The notes: generated by a model from the letters alone, not told the origin. Shown: positions 42,644-51,449, counted from the stretch's first letter. The stretch is 64,000 nucleotides of DNA from Streptomyces antimycoticus (GCF_005405925.1 NZ_BJHV01000001.1:8122001-8186000), one strand, 5' to 3'. Numbers and translations: made by a program.

Positions 42644-43864
42644 TCATGTGGCGGGGCGGCTCAGCGCGCCGCCGAGGGTCGTCGCGACGACGGCGACGGC
42701 GAGGATCAGGGTCGCCACGTTCTGGTTGATGGCCTGGTCGAGGAGGCCCAGGGCCAGCGTGGGCACGATCGTGCCGGTGTAGGCGGACAGGAAGTACGTC
42801 GCGAGCAGATCCGCCCTGCGCCGCGGGTCGGCCAGCCTCTGGGTGACCGCGATGCCACGGCGGAACGCCAGGCCGATGCCGGTACCCGCCAGGAGCGTGC
42901 CGACGACGAACGTCACCAGTGACCGTGTCCACAGCCCGGTCTCGAACACCGCGACGCCCGCGATGAGGAACACCGGCGCCGCCCAGCGCCCGGAGACCCA
43001 CCGTGCCGGGGCGGCCACCTGCGCGACCAGGGCGATGAGGAACAGCAGTCCGACCTCCGCGCCGACGGCCGCGAGATTGTGGACGTGCAGCCGTTCCCGG
43101 AGGAAGGACGGCACCAGCGACGAGAACAGCCCGCTGACCGCGAACGCGGCGAGGACGGCCGTGGCGGCCCGCAGGAATTCGGCCCGCGCCGCCGGCCGGC
43201 CGGGGACGGTCGGACGGCGCACGGACACCGTGGGGCGGCGCCGCGCGGTGACGGTCTCCGGGGTGACGACGAGGGCGAGGAGGGCCGGCCCCAGGCTCGC
43301 GAGATAGACCCAGAACACCAGGCGCGTGGGGTCCGTGCCGTACTGGGCGAACAGGCCGGCGACGACGGCGCCCAGCCCCAGCCCGCCCATGTTCGCCGCA
43401 GTGGAGACGACGGACGCCCGCCGGGCGTGCTCCTCCCCGGCGAGCTCGCCCAGCGCCGCGGTCGCCGTGGCGGTGAAGATGCCGGTGCCCACGCCGCACA
43501 GGAACCGCGCTGCCAGCAGGGTTCCCACATCCTCGGCGACGAGGAACAGCGAGGTGCTCGCGGCCGCGGCGACCAGGGCGGCGATCAGGAGGGGGCGGCG
43601 GCCCACGGCGTCGGACAGCGAGGCGAACACCATGAGGGCGAGCACGGTCCCCAACGCATAGACGGCGAAGACCAGCGTCGTGGTGAACGGTCCGAAGCCC
43701 ATCTGGGGCGCCCAGAACACATACAGCGGAATCGGCAGCGTCCCACCCAGCATGACCAGGGTGTACACCCCGGCCACGAGCCAGAACCCGCCGCGCGCCC
43801 GGCGCTCTTCGGCGGGTGGCGCAGCCGCTGTGCGGATGTCCGGTGCGATGTTGTCGATCATCAT
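42644..43864 (-). CDS. MFS transporter
   Basis: A 406-aa twelve-helix major facilitator with the motif A region SLSDAVGRRPLLIAAL between helices 2 and 3 and the antiporter-like GIFTATATAALGELAGEE in the N-half. It probably exports a drug or toxic metabolite. ATG at 43864 has AAGG upstream. It is divergent from a TetR gene, and the region between holds a 14-bp dyad, the classic efflux-repressor layout. Confidence 0.9.
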   Translation of the reverse strand: MMIDNIAPDIRTAAAPPAEERRARGGFWLVAGVYTLVMLGGTLPIPLYVFWAPQMGFGPFTTTLVFAVYALGTVLALMVFASLSDAVGRRPLLIAALVAAAASTSLFLVAEDVGTLLAARFLCGVGTGIFTATATAALGELAGEEHARRASVVSTAANMGGLGLGAVVAGLFAQYGTDPTRLVFWVYLASLGPALLALVVTPETVTARRRPTVSVRRPTVPGRPAARAEFLRAATAVLAAFAVSGLFSSLVPSFLRERLHVHNLAAVGAEVGLLFLIALVAQVAAPARWVSGRWAAPVFLIAGVAVFETGLWTRSLVTFVVGTLLAGTGIGLAFRRGIAVTQRLADPRRRADLLATYFLSAYTGTIVPTLALGLLDQAINQNVATLILAVAVVATTLGGALSRPAT

Positions 43865-43906
43865 GCGGGCCTTTTCGAATGCGATAACCACGGGCACCAC
43901 GCTAGC

Positions 43907-43955
43907 CATCTTGGATCGATCGTTCAAACATATTTTGACCAATCGATCCAAGATG
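43907..43955. promoter_or_regulatory. 14-bp dyad operator between MFS and TetR genes
   Basis: CATCTTGGATCGAT at 43907-43920 is repeated exactly in inverted form at 43942-43955, with 21 bp between that include TCAAA and TTTGA half sites. It covers the probable promoters of both genes and is a strong candidate operator for the TetR at 43999. Confidence 0.75.
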
Positions 43956-43998
43956 TAGGTAGGATCACAGTGGAGTCGCGAAGCAGGAGGTGGGCCGC

Positions 43999-44610
43999 AT
44001 GTCGGGCCGGAAGCAGTTCGATGTGGAGAGGGCCCTTGACCAGGCCATGCGGGTGTTCTGGCAGCGCGGGTACGCGGACGCCTCGCTCGATGCCCTCGCC
44101 TCCGCCACCGGCCTCGGGCGCGGCTCCCTCTACGGCACCTTCGGCAACAAGGACACGCTGTTCCGCCAGTGCCTGGACCGCTATGTGTCGATCTACGGCG
44201 CCCGGTACGAGCGGGCGCTCGCCGCGTACCCCGGTGATCCGGTGCGCGCGGTGGAGGCGTTCTTCGACGTCATCCTGGCCCGCATCGCCGACCCGGATGT
44301 CCCCACCGGGTGCCTCATCGCGCAGTCCGCCACGCAGTCACTGACGCTCAAGGAGGAGAACGGTGCCAAGGTGCGCGGTCTGCTCGACCTGCAGCACCGG
44401 CGGGTGCGCGAGGCGCTGGCGGACTCCTCGGCCGACCCTCAGGTGCTCGACGAGCTCGCCACGTACGTCGTCGCCGTCAATCAGTCGCTGGCCGTGCTGA
44501 GCCGCGCCGGTACGCCGGACGCGCAACTGCGCTCCGTGGTCCGGCTCGCGTGCACAACGGTGGCGGACACCCTCGCCCGGACGACGAGCGAGGGCGCCGC
44601 GCGAGGTTAG
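43999..44610 (+). CDS. TetR/AcrR family regulator of the MFS gene
   Basis: A 203-aa TetR protein with HTH ASATGLGRGSLYGTFGNKDTLF and a helical ligand domain of the AcrR/TetR_C type. ATG at 43999 has GGAGG 9 nt upstream, while GTG at 43990 is too close. By position and the dyad at 43907-43955 it should repress the divergent MFS pump and itself. The ligand is unknown. Confidence 0.92.
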   Translation: MSGRKQFDVERALDQAMRVFWQRGYADASLDALASATGLGRGSLYGTFGNKDTLFRQCLDRYVSIYGARYERALAAYPGDPVRAVEAFFDVILARIADPDVPTGCLIAQSATQSLTLKEENGAKVRGLLDLQHRRVREALADSSADPQVLDELATYVVAVNQSLAVLSRAGTPDAQLRSVVRLACTTVADTLARTTSEGAARG

Positions 44611-44656
44611 CGCGACGCCCCGTGGTCCGGGCCCACTCGTCGGATCAGGGTCGGGC

Positions 44657-44674
44657 CACGGCGCGTACGCCGTG
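44657..44674. terminator. Hairpin between convergent tetR and SDR
   Basis: CACGGCG at 44657-44663 pairs with 44668-44674 over a CGTA loop. It sits in the 81-bp gap between two converging genes and could serve both. Confidence 0.45.
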
Positions 44675-44691
44675 CCGCGACCGCGCGGCCG

Positions 44692-45456
44692 CTACGCCGC
44701 GATGACGGCCGCCGTGGTGCGACCGCCGTCGACGTCCAGCACGATGCCGTGGACGAACGCGGCCTCGTCACCGGCGAGATAGACCGCGGCGTGTGCGATG
44801 GCCTGCGGACTCCCGACGCCCCCGGCCGGAGTGCCGTTCATCATGACGTCGCCCGGGTGCACCTCGCCGGGTACGGGTGTGTGGACCACTCCGGGAGAGA
44901 TCGCGTTCACCCGCACGCCGCGCGGGCCGAACTCGGCGGCCCAGGCGCGTGTCAGGGTCTCCACCGCGCCCTTGGTGGAGCTGTAGAGCGCGCCGAGGGG
45001 GATGCCCAGCCGCGCGACCCAGGACCCCAGATTGATGATCGCCCCGCCACCGGCCTCGGCCATGGCCGGAGCGACCGCGGCGGTCAGGAAGAACGGCGCC
45101 TTCACATTCACCGCGTAGACCCGGTCGAAGGCCGTTTCATCGGTGTCCACGGTGCTGTCGCCGGGGTAGACGCCGGCGTTGTTGACCAGGATGTCGATGC
45201 CCCCGCCCAGAGCCGACGTCGCCGCCTCGGCCAGGGCGCGGGACGCCGCGGCGCTCCCGTCCAGATCCGCCTGTACGAAGTCGGCCCGGCCGCCCCGCGC
45301 GCGGATGGCGCCGACGACCTCCGCGCCCCGCTCGGCGCTGCGCCCGGACACGATCACGTACGCACCCTCGGCGGCGAACCTCTCCGCGATCGCCCGTCCG
45401 ATGTTGCTGGTCGCACCGGTTACCAGAGCCCTTTTGTCCTGCAGCCGTCCACTCAT
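44692..45456 (-). CDS. SDR family oxidoreductase under TetR control
   Basis: A 254-aa classical SDR with TGATSNIG, NNAG, a serine in INLGSW, the YSSTK active site and VDGG near the end. ATG at 45456 has AGGAG 7 nt upstream. A perfect 20-bp palindrome lies 130 bp upstream (45587-45606). It has the same TGGAC-N6-GTCCA core as the site before the TetR gene at 46253, so this SDR is that regulator's likely target. Confidence 0.9.
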   Translation of the reverse strand: MSGRLQDKRALVTGATSNIGRAIAERFAAEGAYVIVSGRSAERGAEVVGAIRARGGRADFVQADLDGSAAASRALAEAATSALGGGIDILVNNAGVYPGDSTVDTDETAFDRVYAVNVKAPFFLTAAVAPAMAEAGGGAIINLGSWVARLGIPLGALYSSTKGAVETLTRAWAAEFGPRGVRVNAISPGVVHTPVPGEVHPGDVMMNGTPAGGVGSPQAIAHAAVYLAGDEAAFVHGIVLDVDGGRTTAAVIAA

Positions 45457-45586
45457 CACGCGCTCCTGCCACGCTCGTTACCCGCACCATCGATGTCCCG
45501 CGGGGCACGACCTCGATCTCGGTCAGGTCGGACGCGCGGGCACCGCCCGGATCCGCCCGGGGGCCATGCCACTGTGCGAAGAAAAA

Positions 45587-45606
45587 AATGGACTTGCAAG
45601 TCCATT
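45587..45606. promoter_or_regulatory. Perfect 20-bp palindrome, TetR-type operator
   Basis: AATGGACTTG followed by CAAGTCCATT is fully palindromic. Its core TGGAC-N6-GTCCA matches the site at 46267-46288. It lies between the TetR stop and the SDR start. Confidence 0.75.
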
Positions 45607-45653
45607 CGCCGCCGTCGGCGCCGGGGTGACCTGCCCGTCCGCCGCCACCCCGA

Positions 45654-46253
45654 TCAGGCCGCGGCGCGCCGCAGATCCCCGATCCCCTGATCGAGCGCGG
45701 CCCGCAGATGGTCGGCCCGGCCGGTCGACTGAAGAATCGCCACGCCGCCCTGAATGCCCGCCAGCAGAGCGGCCGCGCGGCGCTCGACGTCCAGATCGGC
45801 GGGCAGGTGACCGGCCGTCTGCAGGGCCCGGATGCCGGTGGCCAGGCTCGCCTGCCACTGACGCATCAACGTGACCACCACATCCCGGGCGCCGGGGGTG
45901 GAGCGGCCCAGGTGGAGGACCAGCGAACCCAGCGAACACTCCTCGCCCTGCTCCTCGTAGCGCTCGACCACCACATCGCGCCACCGCTGCCACGCCTCCC
46001 AGGAGTCCAGGCATCCGAGGTACGGCTGCTGGTCCTCCAGGACCTGGTCGGCCTCGTAGTGCGCGACCGCCAGCAGCAGCTCGTCCTTCCCGGTGGGGAA
46101 GTAGTGGAAGAGCTGGCTCTTGCTGGTGCGGGTGCGCGCCATGACGTCATCGAGGGTGGCGATCGACACGTCCTTCTCGCGCAGCACCGCGGCCGCGCCC
46201 TCGATGATCCGGTTCCGGGTGGCCTTCCCCTTTGCCGTCAGCTCCTTGTGCAT
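45654..46253 (-). CDS. TetR/AcrR family regulator
   Basis: A 199-aa TetR protein with HTH VMARTRTSKSQLFHYFPTGK and a C-terminal domain of the common actinobacterial TetR_C type. ATG at 46253 has GAGGGG 6 nt upstream. Matching operators in front of this gene and in front of the downstream SDR suggest it represses both. Many such regulators sense the SDR's substrate. The upstream neighbour is a truncated kdpA. Confidence 0.92.
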   Translation of the reverse strand: MHKELTAKGKATRNRIIEGAAAVLREKDVSIATLDDVMARTRTSKSQLFHYFPTGKDELLLAVAHYEADQVLEDQQPYLGCLDSWEAWQRWRDVVVERYEEQGEECSLGSLVLHLGRSTPGARDVVVTLMRQWQASLATGIRALQTAGHLPADLDVERRAAALLAGIQGGVAILQSTGRADHLRAALDQGIGDLRRAAA

Positions 46254-46266
46254 GACGTCCCCTCTC

Positions 46267-46288
46267 GACTGGACTGGCTGGTCCAGTC
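46267..46288. promoter_or_regulatory. Autoregulatory TetR operator
   Basis: GACTGGAC at 46267-46274 and GTCCAGTC at 46281-46288 are inverted around TGGCTG. The TGGAC-N6-GTCCA core is shared with the palindrome at 45587. It lies 14 bp upstream of the TetR ATG. Confidence 0.7.
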
Positions 46289-46307
46289 TACTGAGTGAGG
46301 TTCCGGG

Positions 46308-46804
46308 TCAGGATCGCGGCGGGCCCTCGGCGGCCGCCGGGGTGCCTGGTGTCGGCCACAGCGCCCGGACGGCGATGCCCACCGCCGCCGAGACGAAGTT
46401 CTGCACCGCGAGCCCGGCCATCTGCACCAGATGTCCCAGGGGCGCCTCGCCGGCGTACGACTGCCAGTTGGTGTTGGTGACGAAGGAGGCGGCCGTGTTG
46501 AAGGACTGGGCCGGAGGCATCGGCTGCCTGCCGAGCGACAACAGCAGGTGGTTCTGCAGCCGCAGGAATCCGTACAGGAAGACACCGACACCGCTCAGAA
46601 CGCGAGTACCCCGCGCAGATAGGCGCTCCACCGCTGATCGGCGTCCCCGTCCACCCCTGCCAGCCGGTGGACCAGCCGCTCGGCGCGCAGATGCCGGGGC
46701 GTGGTGAGGACGCGGGCGATGTAGTCGCCCAGCGGCCGGTAGGAGAGGGCCAGCGCCGCCACCAGCGCCAGCACCTGGAGCCAGCCCGCGAGGGTGCCGC
46801 TCAC
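46308..46804 (-). pseudogene. kdpA: kdpA, truncated and frameshifted
   Basis: The N-terminal 140 residues or so of the potassium-translocating KdpA subunit ([70 protein letters not shown]). A one-base change near 46596 stops the frame after GVLAF. The match ends near 46378, where more than 400 residues of KdpA and all of kdpB and kdpC are missing. GTG at 46804 overlaps the kdpF stop. The Kdp pump cannot be made from this locus. Confidence 0.8.
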
Positions 46805-46893
46805 GAGAACCTCTCCGGGAAGATCAGGGCCGGCACCAGATAGCCGAGCAGGGCCGCGGCCACGATCAGCCCCACGAGGTTGTCGGCGCTCAC
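46801..46893 (-). CDS. kdpF: KdpF small membrane subunit
   Basis: A 30-aa single-helix peptide ([20 protein letters not shown], ending IFPERFS), the stabilising subunit of the Kdp ATPase. GTG at 46893 overlaps the upstream 27-aa ORF and its stop overlaps kdpA, both as GTGA, so the intact operon head is preserved while the rest is lost. Confidence 0.85.
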   Translation of the reverse strand: MSADNLVGLIVAAALLGYLVPALIFPERFS

Positions 46894-46973
46894 AGCCGGC
46901 CGGCCCCCTTCGCGACCGCGCCGATGACGGCGAACACGGCGATGATCAGGACGATGAACACCACATCTGACAT
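46890..46973 (-). CDS. 27-aa membrane peptide upstream of kdpF
   Basis: ATG at 46973 opens 27 codons encoding one hydrophobic helix (MSDVVFIVLIIAVFAVIGAV, then AKGAGRL). It overlaps kdpF by GTGA. Streptomyces kdp operons often have such a short hydrophobic frame before kdpF. Its role is unknown. Confidence 0.6.
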   Translation of the reverse strand: MSDVVFIVLIIAVFAVIGAVAKGAGRL

Positions 46974-47153
46974 GCGGACAACACCCCGGCGGGTCGGGTC
47001 GTAAGGGCCGCCGTGACCGTGCACCACCTCGGCCACCGACGCCCCTTGTTAGCGCGATCCAGACCCCCGCCCGACGACGTCGACGGTGTGGTGACGCAAA
47101 TCGGGCCGATGGAGTGAACGGACGGCATGGACGCCTGTCATCGGGCGCCGCGG

Positions 47154-47171
47154 TCCTGACGTTCTCCTGAC
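47154..47171 (-). promoter_or_regulatory. 11-bp-spaced TCCTGAC direct repeat
   Basis: TCCTGAC occurs at 47154-47160 and 47165-47171, one helical turn apart, about 180 bp upstream of the kdp remnant. Direct repeats with an 11-bp period are typical of OmpR-family regulators such as KdpE. Confidence 0.35.
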
Positions 47172-47459
47172 CTCGGCCAGGCGGGTCCATCAGGGCCGCG
47201 TCAATCCCTCATGGTGTGGCGTCAGGGTGGCGACAAGGCCCATGGATCGCTCATCCGCGCCGTGCGAGGTTGAGTCTCGCGGCGGAGAGAGCCGCGGAAC
47301 GGCCGCTCAGCGGTGTGTGGGTATCAGCGCGATGACCAGCACCGTCGCCGCTGACACCGCGGGCCGGCGCGTACACGGTGTGCGGCACCGTTACCTGAGT
47401 GCGCGTCGGTTCCCGTGGGGGGCACCGCCTTCCGCCCTCCCCGCTCTCTCCGCCGCATG

Positions 47460-47505
47460 CCAAGGCCCTGCGGGGCGGCCTGCACGCCGCCCCGCAGGGC
47501 CTTGG
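47460..47505 (-). terminator. Perfect 20-bp stem terminator after lysA
   Basis: The arms 47460-47479 and 47486-47505 are exact complements across a CTGCAC loop. It lies 60 bp after the minus-strand lysA stop and is the strongest hairpin in the window. Confidence 0.85.
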
Positions 47506-47564
47506 GGTGGGGGCGGTCACCGCTCCACGCGGTCACCGCCCCCGTCGTCGCTGACCGACGGCGG

Positions 47565-48920
47565 CTACAGACCGACGTCGCGGCTGCGGATGTCGTCCAG
47601 CGACTCGCGCCGTACCAGCAGCCGGGCCCTCCCGTCGGCCACGGCGACCACCGGCGGGCGGCCGACCAGGTTGTAACCGGAGGCCATGGACAGGTGGTAC
47701 GCGCCCGCCACCGGCACCGCGAGCAGGTCGCCTGGGCGGATGTCGCCGGGCAGCTCCGCCTCGCCCGCCAGTACGTCCCCGGCCTCGCAGTGGCGTCCGG
47801 CCACGGTGGCGGTGGCGAGCGGGGCCGCGGTGGCGCGGCCCACGAGCCGGGGCGCGTAGCGCACTCCGTACAGCGCGGGGCGGGGGTTGTCGCTCATCCC
47901 GCCGTCCACCGCGACGAAGGTGCGATGCCCGGTGCGCTTGACGGCCAGGACCCGGTACAGCGAGATCCCGGCCGGTCCCACGACGGCGCGGCCCGGTTCG
48001 ATGATCAGCCGGGGCACGGGCAGCCCGGCCGCCGCGCAGCCGTCGGCCAGTTCGGCGCGCACCCGGGGCCCGAGCGCGGCGATGTCCAGGGCGGGCTCGC
48101 CGGGGCGGTAGGCGATGCCGTACCCGCCGCCCAGATCCAGCTCGGGGAGGGTGATCCCGTGCTGGTCCCGGACCCGGGCCAGCAGGCCGACCATGCGCCG
48201 TACGGCCGCCAGATAGGGCTTGGCGGAGGTGATCTGGGAGCCCAGATGGCAGTGGAGGCCGACCAGTTCCAGATGGGGCTGGTCGAGAATCCGGGCGATG
48301 GCGTGGTGTGCCGAGCCATCGGCCAGCGACAGGCCGAACTTCTGGTCGTCGGTGCCGGTACGGATCTTGGCGTGGCCGCCCGCGGCGATGCCCGGGGCGA
48401 CTCGGACCATCACCTTCTGGCGGCTGCCCTCGGGCACCGCGACGGCCAGCCGGGCGATCTCCGAGGGGCTGTCGATGACGATGCGCCCGACCCCGAAGCG
48501 CAGGGCGGCCTGAAGGTCGTACGGGCTCTTGGCGTTGCCGTGCAGCACGATGTGCTCGGGCGGGAAACCGGTGGTGACCGCGAGCTCCAGCTCGCCGGCC
48601 GAGCACACGTCCAGGCCCATGCCCTCTTCCTCCACCCAGTGCGCCATGGCGCGGCACAGGAACGCCTTGGCGGCGTAGAGGACGGCGGCCTCCGGGAAGG
48701 CGTCGTGGTAGGCGCGGCAGCGGGCCCGGACCTCACCCTCGTCGAGGAGGTACACGGGGGTGCCGAAGCGGTCCGCGACCTCGGCGAGCGACACTCCGCC
48801 GACGGCCAGGTCCCCGTGGGCGAGCGGAGTGGTCGAGGCGGGCCAGACGGACAGCGCGTCGTCGGCGGGCGGCGTGTGGGGCGGGCGGGGCTCGGTGCTG
48901 GTGATCAGTGGCGTGACCAT
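47565..48920 (-). CDS. lysA: Diaminopimelate decarboxylase-like PLP enzyme
   Basis: A 451-aa fold-III decarboxylase. It carries the PLP lysine Lys85 (VLYAAKAF), HGNAKSPYDLQ, the glycine loop DLGGGYGI, EPGRAVVG and the C-terminal SMASGYNL. It converts meso-diaminopimelate to lysine. The 40-residue N-terminal extension and accessory location suggest a second copy. Since no other lysine gene is near, a related amino-acid or siderophore role is possible. ATG at 48920 has GGAGG 6 nt upstream. The SAV_915-like gene lies 11 bp upstream on the same strand. Confidence 0.88.
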   Translation of the reverse strand: MVTPLITSTEPRPPHTPPADDALSVWPASTTPLAHGDLAVGGVSLAEVADRFGTPVYLLDEGEVRARCRAYHDAFPEAAVLYAAKAFLCRAMAHWVEEEGMGLDVCSAGELELAVTTGFPPEHIVLHGNAKSPYDLQAALRFGVGRIVIDSPSEIARLAVAVPEGSRQKVMVRVAPGIAAGGHAKIRTGTDDQKFGLSLADGSAHHAIARILDQPHLELVGLHCHLGSQITSAKPYLAAVRRMVGLLARVRDQHGITLPELDLGGGYGIAYRPGEPALDIAALGPRVRAELADGCAAAGLPVPRLIIEPGRAVVGPAGISLYRVLAVKRTGHRTFVAVDGGMSDNPRPALYGVRYAPRLVGRATAAPLATATVAGRHCEAGDVLAGEAELPGDIRPGDLLAVPVAGAYHLSMASGYNLVGRPPVVAVADGRARLLVRRESLDDIRSRDVGL

Positions 48921-48931
48921 GGTGTCCTCCC

Positions 48932-49345
48932 TCAACCGAGCCACACGCCGAGGATCCCGACGAGGGCCGCGGCCCCCGCCACCCGCAGGGCGCCGGCGGA
49001 CCGCGGGCGCCAGGTGAGCGGGGTGTCGTCGCGGCGCTCCGGCGCCGGCGGTGCGACATCGCGGACCGCGAGCCGCGGATCCACGGTGAGCGAGGTGGCG
49101 CCGAGCGGCTCGGTGAGGGCGCGCAGCGCCGGTTCGCCGAGCCGGATCCACGGCTGCCGGGTGCCGAGGACGGCGGTCAGCTGCCGCCGGGTGGAGAAGC
49201 CGACAGCGGTACGGCCGCCATGGGGGGTACGGAAGATGCGCACGGCGCAGCCGGCGGGCCCCGGCCGGACGGGGACGTACAGGACGCGTCCGGCCGGGAC
49301 GGGTTCGTCGGGCTCGGGGTCGTCTCCGTACAGACGGTTGGTCAT
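48932..49345 (-). CDS. SAV_915-like small protein
   Basis: A 137-aa protein with a conserved actinobacterial core (RIFRTPHGGRTAVGFSTRR, QPWIRLGEPALRALTEPLGA, SLTVDPRL) that I associate with the SAV_915 family of unknown function, and a C-terminal hydrophobic segment (ALRVAGAAALVGILGVWL) likely to anchor it in the membrane. ATG at 49345 has GGAGG 6 nt upstream. It is 11 bp upstream of lysA, so the two are cotranscribed. Confidence 0.75.
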   Translation of the reverse strand: MTNRLYGDDPEPDEPVPAGRVLYVPVRPGPAGCAVRIFRTPHGGRTAVGFSTRRQLTAVLGTRQPWIRLGEPALRALTEPLGATSLTVDPRLAVRDVAPPAPERRDDTPLTWRPRSAGALRVAGAAALVGILGVWLG

Positions 49346-49537
49346 GACGTGCCTCCAGGGGGAGCGGGGAAGGCTCCGGACCGGACAGCGGACCGGGGCC
49401 CGGACAGGACGGTAAGTCCCGCGCCCCGCGGAGGGAGCCGGTCCCTGACGCGACGCTGACGCGGGGACGGGCAGTCTTGACGCGACGCTGTCGGCGGCCA
49501 CCCGCGCACGCGGCCGTGCCCGCACCCCTCCGCAGCG

Positions 49538-50499
49538 TCATGGCCCCGTTGGCGGCGGGGAGGAGTGCCAGGTGGCCCGCACCCGCTGCGGGTGGGCCTC
49601 CGGCTCGGGCCCCGGTTCAGGTCCTGGTTCCGTTCCCTGACCGGCGGTCCGTCGCCAGTGCTCGGCCACCTGAGCTCCCGTGGCGAACCATACGTCGTCG
49701 TGTCCGCTGATGTGGTCCAGCAGTTCCTCGAGCATCAGCGTCCGCCCCGGCTTGCCGATGGACTGCGGGTCGAGGGCCGGTATCCAGCACAGGCCGTGGT
49801 CCCGGAAGGCGTCGAACGAGTCCTTCCAGTCCGCCAGGACGTCCCCGTAGGCCGCGATGCGGGACTCGCCGGGCGGAAAGGCCACCGGCCCGCCGTTGTA
49901 CAGGAATCAGGGGTGGTCGGCGTACTCCCACGGCCACGGCAGCTCCACCACCGGTGTGGGCCGCCCCGCGGACCACAGTCGATGGGGGCGGTCGTCGCCG
50001 TGGGTGGAGGAGGACCACCCGAACCCAGCTCGTCGAGGAGCGCGGCGTGCCCGTCGCCCATCGCGCCGGGTGCGGCGCGCAGCCCGGTGGGCCGGACACC
50101 GGCCACCGACGCCAGCAGATCGGCGGTGCGCGACCACGCCTCCCGGACGCTTGCGGACTATGTATCCCCGGGGACGGGAGGCGACGCGGCGGCGATCTCA
50201 TGGCCGGCGGCGGCGATCCGCCGGACCGCGTCGGGATGGCGCAGGGCGGTGTGCTCGGGGACGAACCAGGTGGCCGGCAGGGCGAAGAAGGTGGCGGGCA
50301 GCCCGCGGTCCTCCAGCAGGTCCAGCAGGCGCGGGGTGCCTCTCCAGGGGCCGTAGGCGCCGATGGAGAAGGCCCGCGCGTCGTCGCAGCGCCCGGTGGA
50401 GCGGTCGTCGAGCCACCGGGTGGGGCCGTCCACGTCGAAGCTGAGCATGACGGCGCAGCGGGCCCCGTCCGGCCAGACGGGCGGCGGTTCGCGGTGCAT
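49538..50499 (-). pseudogene. Polysaccharide deacetylase, inactivated
   Basis: The N-terminus is intact (VMLSFDVDGPTRWLDD with the catalytic Asp pair, GAYGPWRGTPRLLDLLEDRG, GHEI), from ATG 50499 with AAGGA. A TAG at 50158 interrupts it and the metal-binding HxxxH loop is missing there. The frame continues (REAWSRTADLLASVAGVRPTG), loses one base at 50024-50026, resumes (STHGDDRPHRLWSAGRP, VELPWPWEYADHP), meets TGA at 49907 and goes on to WFATGAQVAEHWRR. Two stops and a frameshift make this a true pseudogene. It follows the RpiR gene on the same strand and was probably part of its regulon. Confidence 0.85.
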
Positions 50500-50543
50500 G
50501 GCGTCCTTTGCTCCTCGAGGGTCGCGGGGTCCGGCCCGGGCGG

Positions 50544-51449
50544 TCAGCTCTTGCGTGGCCGGGGCTCGGACCGGTCGATCAACTGGCCGCGCAGCACGGT
50601 GAGTTGATGGGAGGCTTCGACAGCCCGGGGTTCGTCCAGCGAGGCGAGGGCCAGGACGAGGGTGTCCATGACGACGATGCCCGCCAGCGATTCGGCGGTG
50701 ATGCCGGTGGGCGTGTGCGGGGCGCTGATCACCACATCGGCATGGGTGGCCAGCGGGCCCGTGGGGACGTCGGTGACCAGTACGACGCCCGCGCCGACGG
50801 CTCGCGCCCGGTCGGTGAGCACGGTGAACTCCCGCAGCCGGCGGCCGGGATGGAGGATCACCACCGCGTCGCCGCGGCCGAGCCCCAGCAGTTCGTCGGC
50901 CATGGTGAAGCCGGTGGCGCCGACGAAGCGCGCCCGGCGGCCGGCCCGGCGCAGCTTCAGCACCAGATGCCGGGCGGCGAGTTCGGAGGCGCCGACGCCG
51001 TAGGCGACCACCTCGTGCGCGTCCGCCAGCATTTGCACCGCTTGCTTGAGCACATCCGTCTCCAGCAGTCGGCGGCACTGGTCGAGACGCTCCGCGGCCT
51101 CGTCGAAGACCCGGTCCTTGACCTGGTCCAGATCGTGGCGGCCGACGCGGGCGATGCGCTGCTTGAGCCGCTCCTCGGGGGCGGTCGCGGAGGTGAAACC
51201 GGCGGCCAGCTCCCGCTTGAGCGCGGGCAGCCCGGCGTAGCCGAGGCGCTGCAGCGCGCGGACGACGGTGGCGTTGCTGGTGCCGCTGGCCGCGCCCAGC
51301 TCCTGTGCGCTCGCGAAGAGCAGATTCTCCGGTGGGGCGGTCACCAGGTACTGGGCCACCACCCGCTCGGAGGCGGACAGCTCACCCCACATATCCCGGA
51401 CCGCGGAGGCCAGCCGTGTCGCCCCGGTAACGTTCTTCGGTTCGCTCAT
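50544..51449 (-). CDS. MurR/RpiR family regulator
   Basis: A 301-aa regulator with an N-terminal HTH_6 domain (LSASERVVAQYLVTAPPENL, GTSNATVVRALQRLGY) and a C-terminal SIS phosphosugar-binding domain (VVAYGVGASELAARHL). RpiR proteins respond to sugar phosphates such as MurNAc-6-P. ATG at 51449 gives MSEPKNV, while ATG at 51479 is in frame but has no better site. It is divergent from the C45-transporter operon, and three CATTAC elements lie around the gap. Confidence 0.9.
   Translation of the reverse strand: MSEPKNVTGATRLASAVRDMWGELSASERVVAQYLVTAPPENLLFASAQELGAASGTSNATVVRALQRLGYAGLPALKRELAAGFTSATAPEERLKQRIARVGRHDLDQVKDRVFDEAAERLDQCRRLLETDVLKQAVQMLADAHEVVAYGVGASELAARHLVLKLRRAGRRARFVGATGFTMADELLGLGRGDAVVILHPGRRLREFTVLTDRARAVGAGVVLVTDVPTGPLATHADVVISAPHTPTGITAESLAGIVVMDTLVLALASLDEPRAVEASHQLTVLRGQLIDRSEPRPRKS

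Larger units (their letters stand above)
47000..47564. other. Intergenic region between kdp remnant and lysA
   Basis: No convincing gene is seen in this 565-bp stretch. It contains the upstream region of the kdp remnant, a response-regulator-like direct repeat (47154-47171), several weak GC-rich hairpins around 47280-47330 and the strong lysA terminator at 47460-47505. Confidence 0.6.

Noticed and set aside
47260..47340. Hairpins considered as a tRNA
   Set aside because: No T-loop consensus or cloverleaf spacing could be drawn.
47227..47676. 149-codon plus-strand frame in the kdp-lysA gap
   Set aside because: It reads through the lysA terminator and into antisense lysA, and has no recognisable features.
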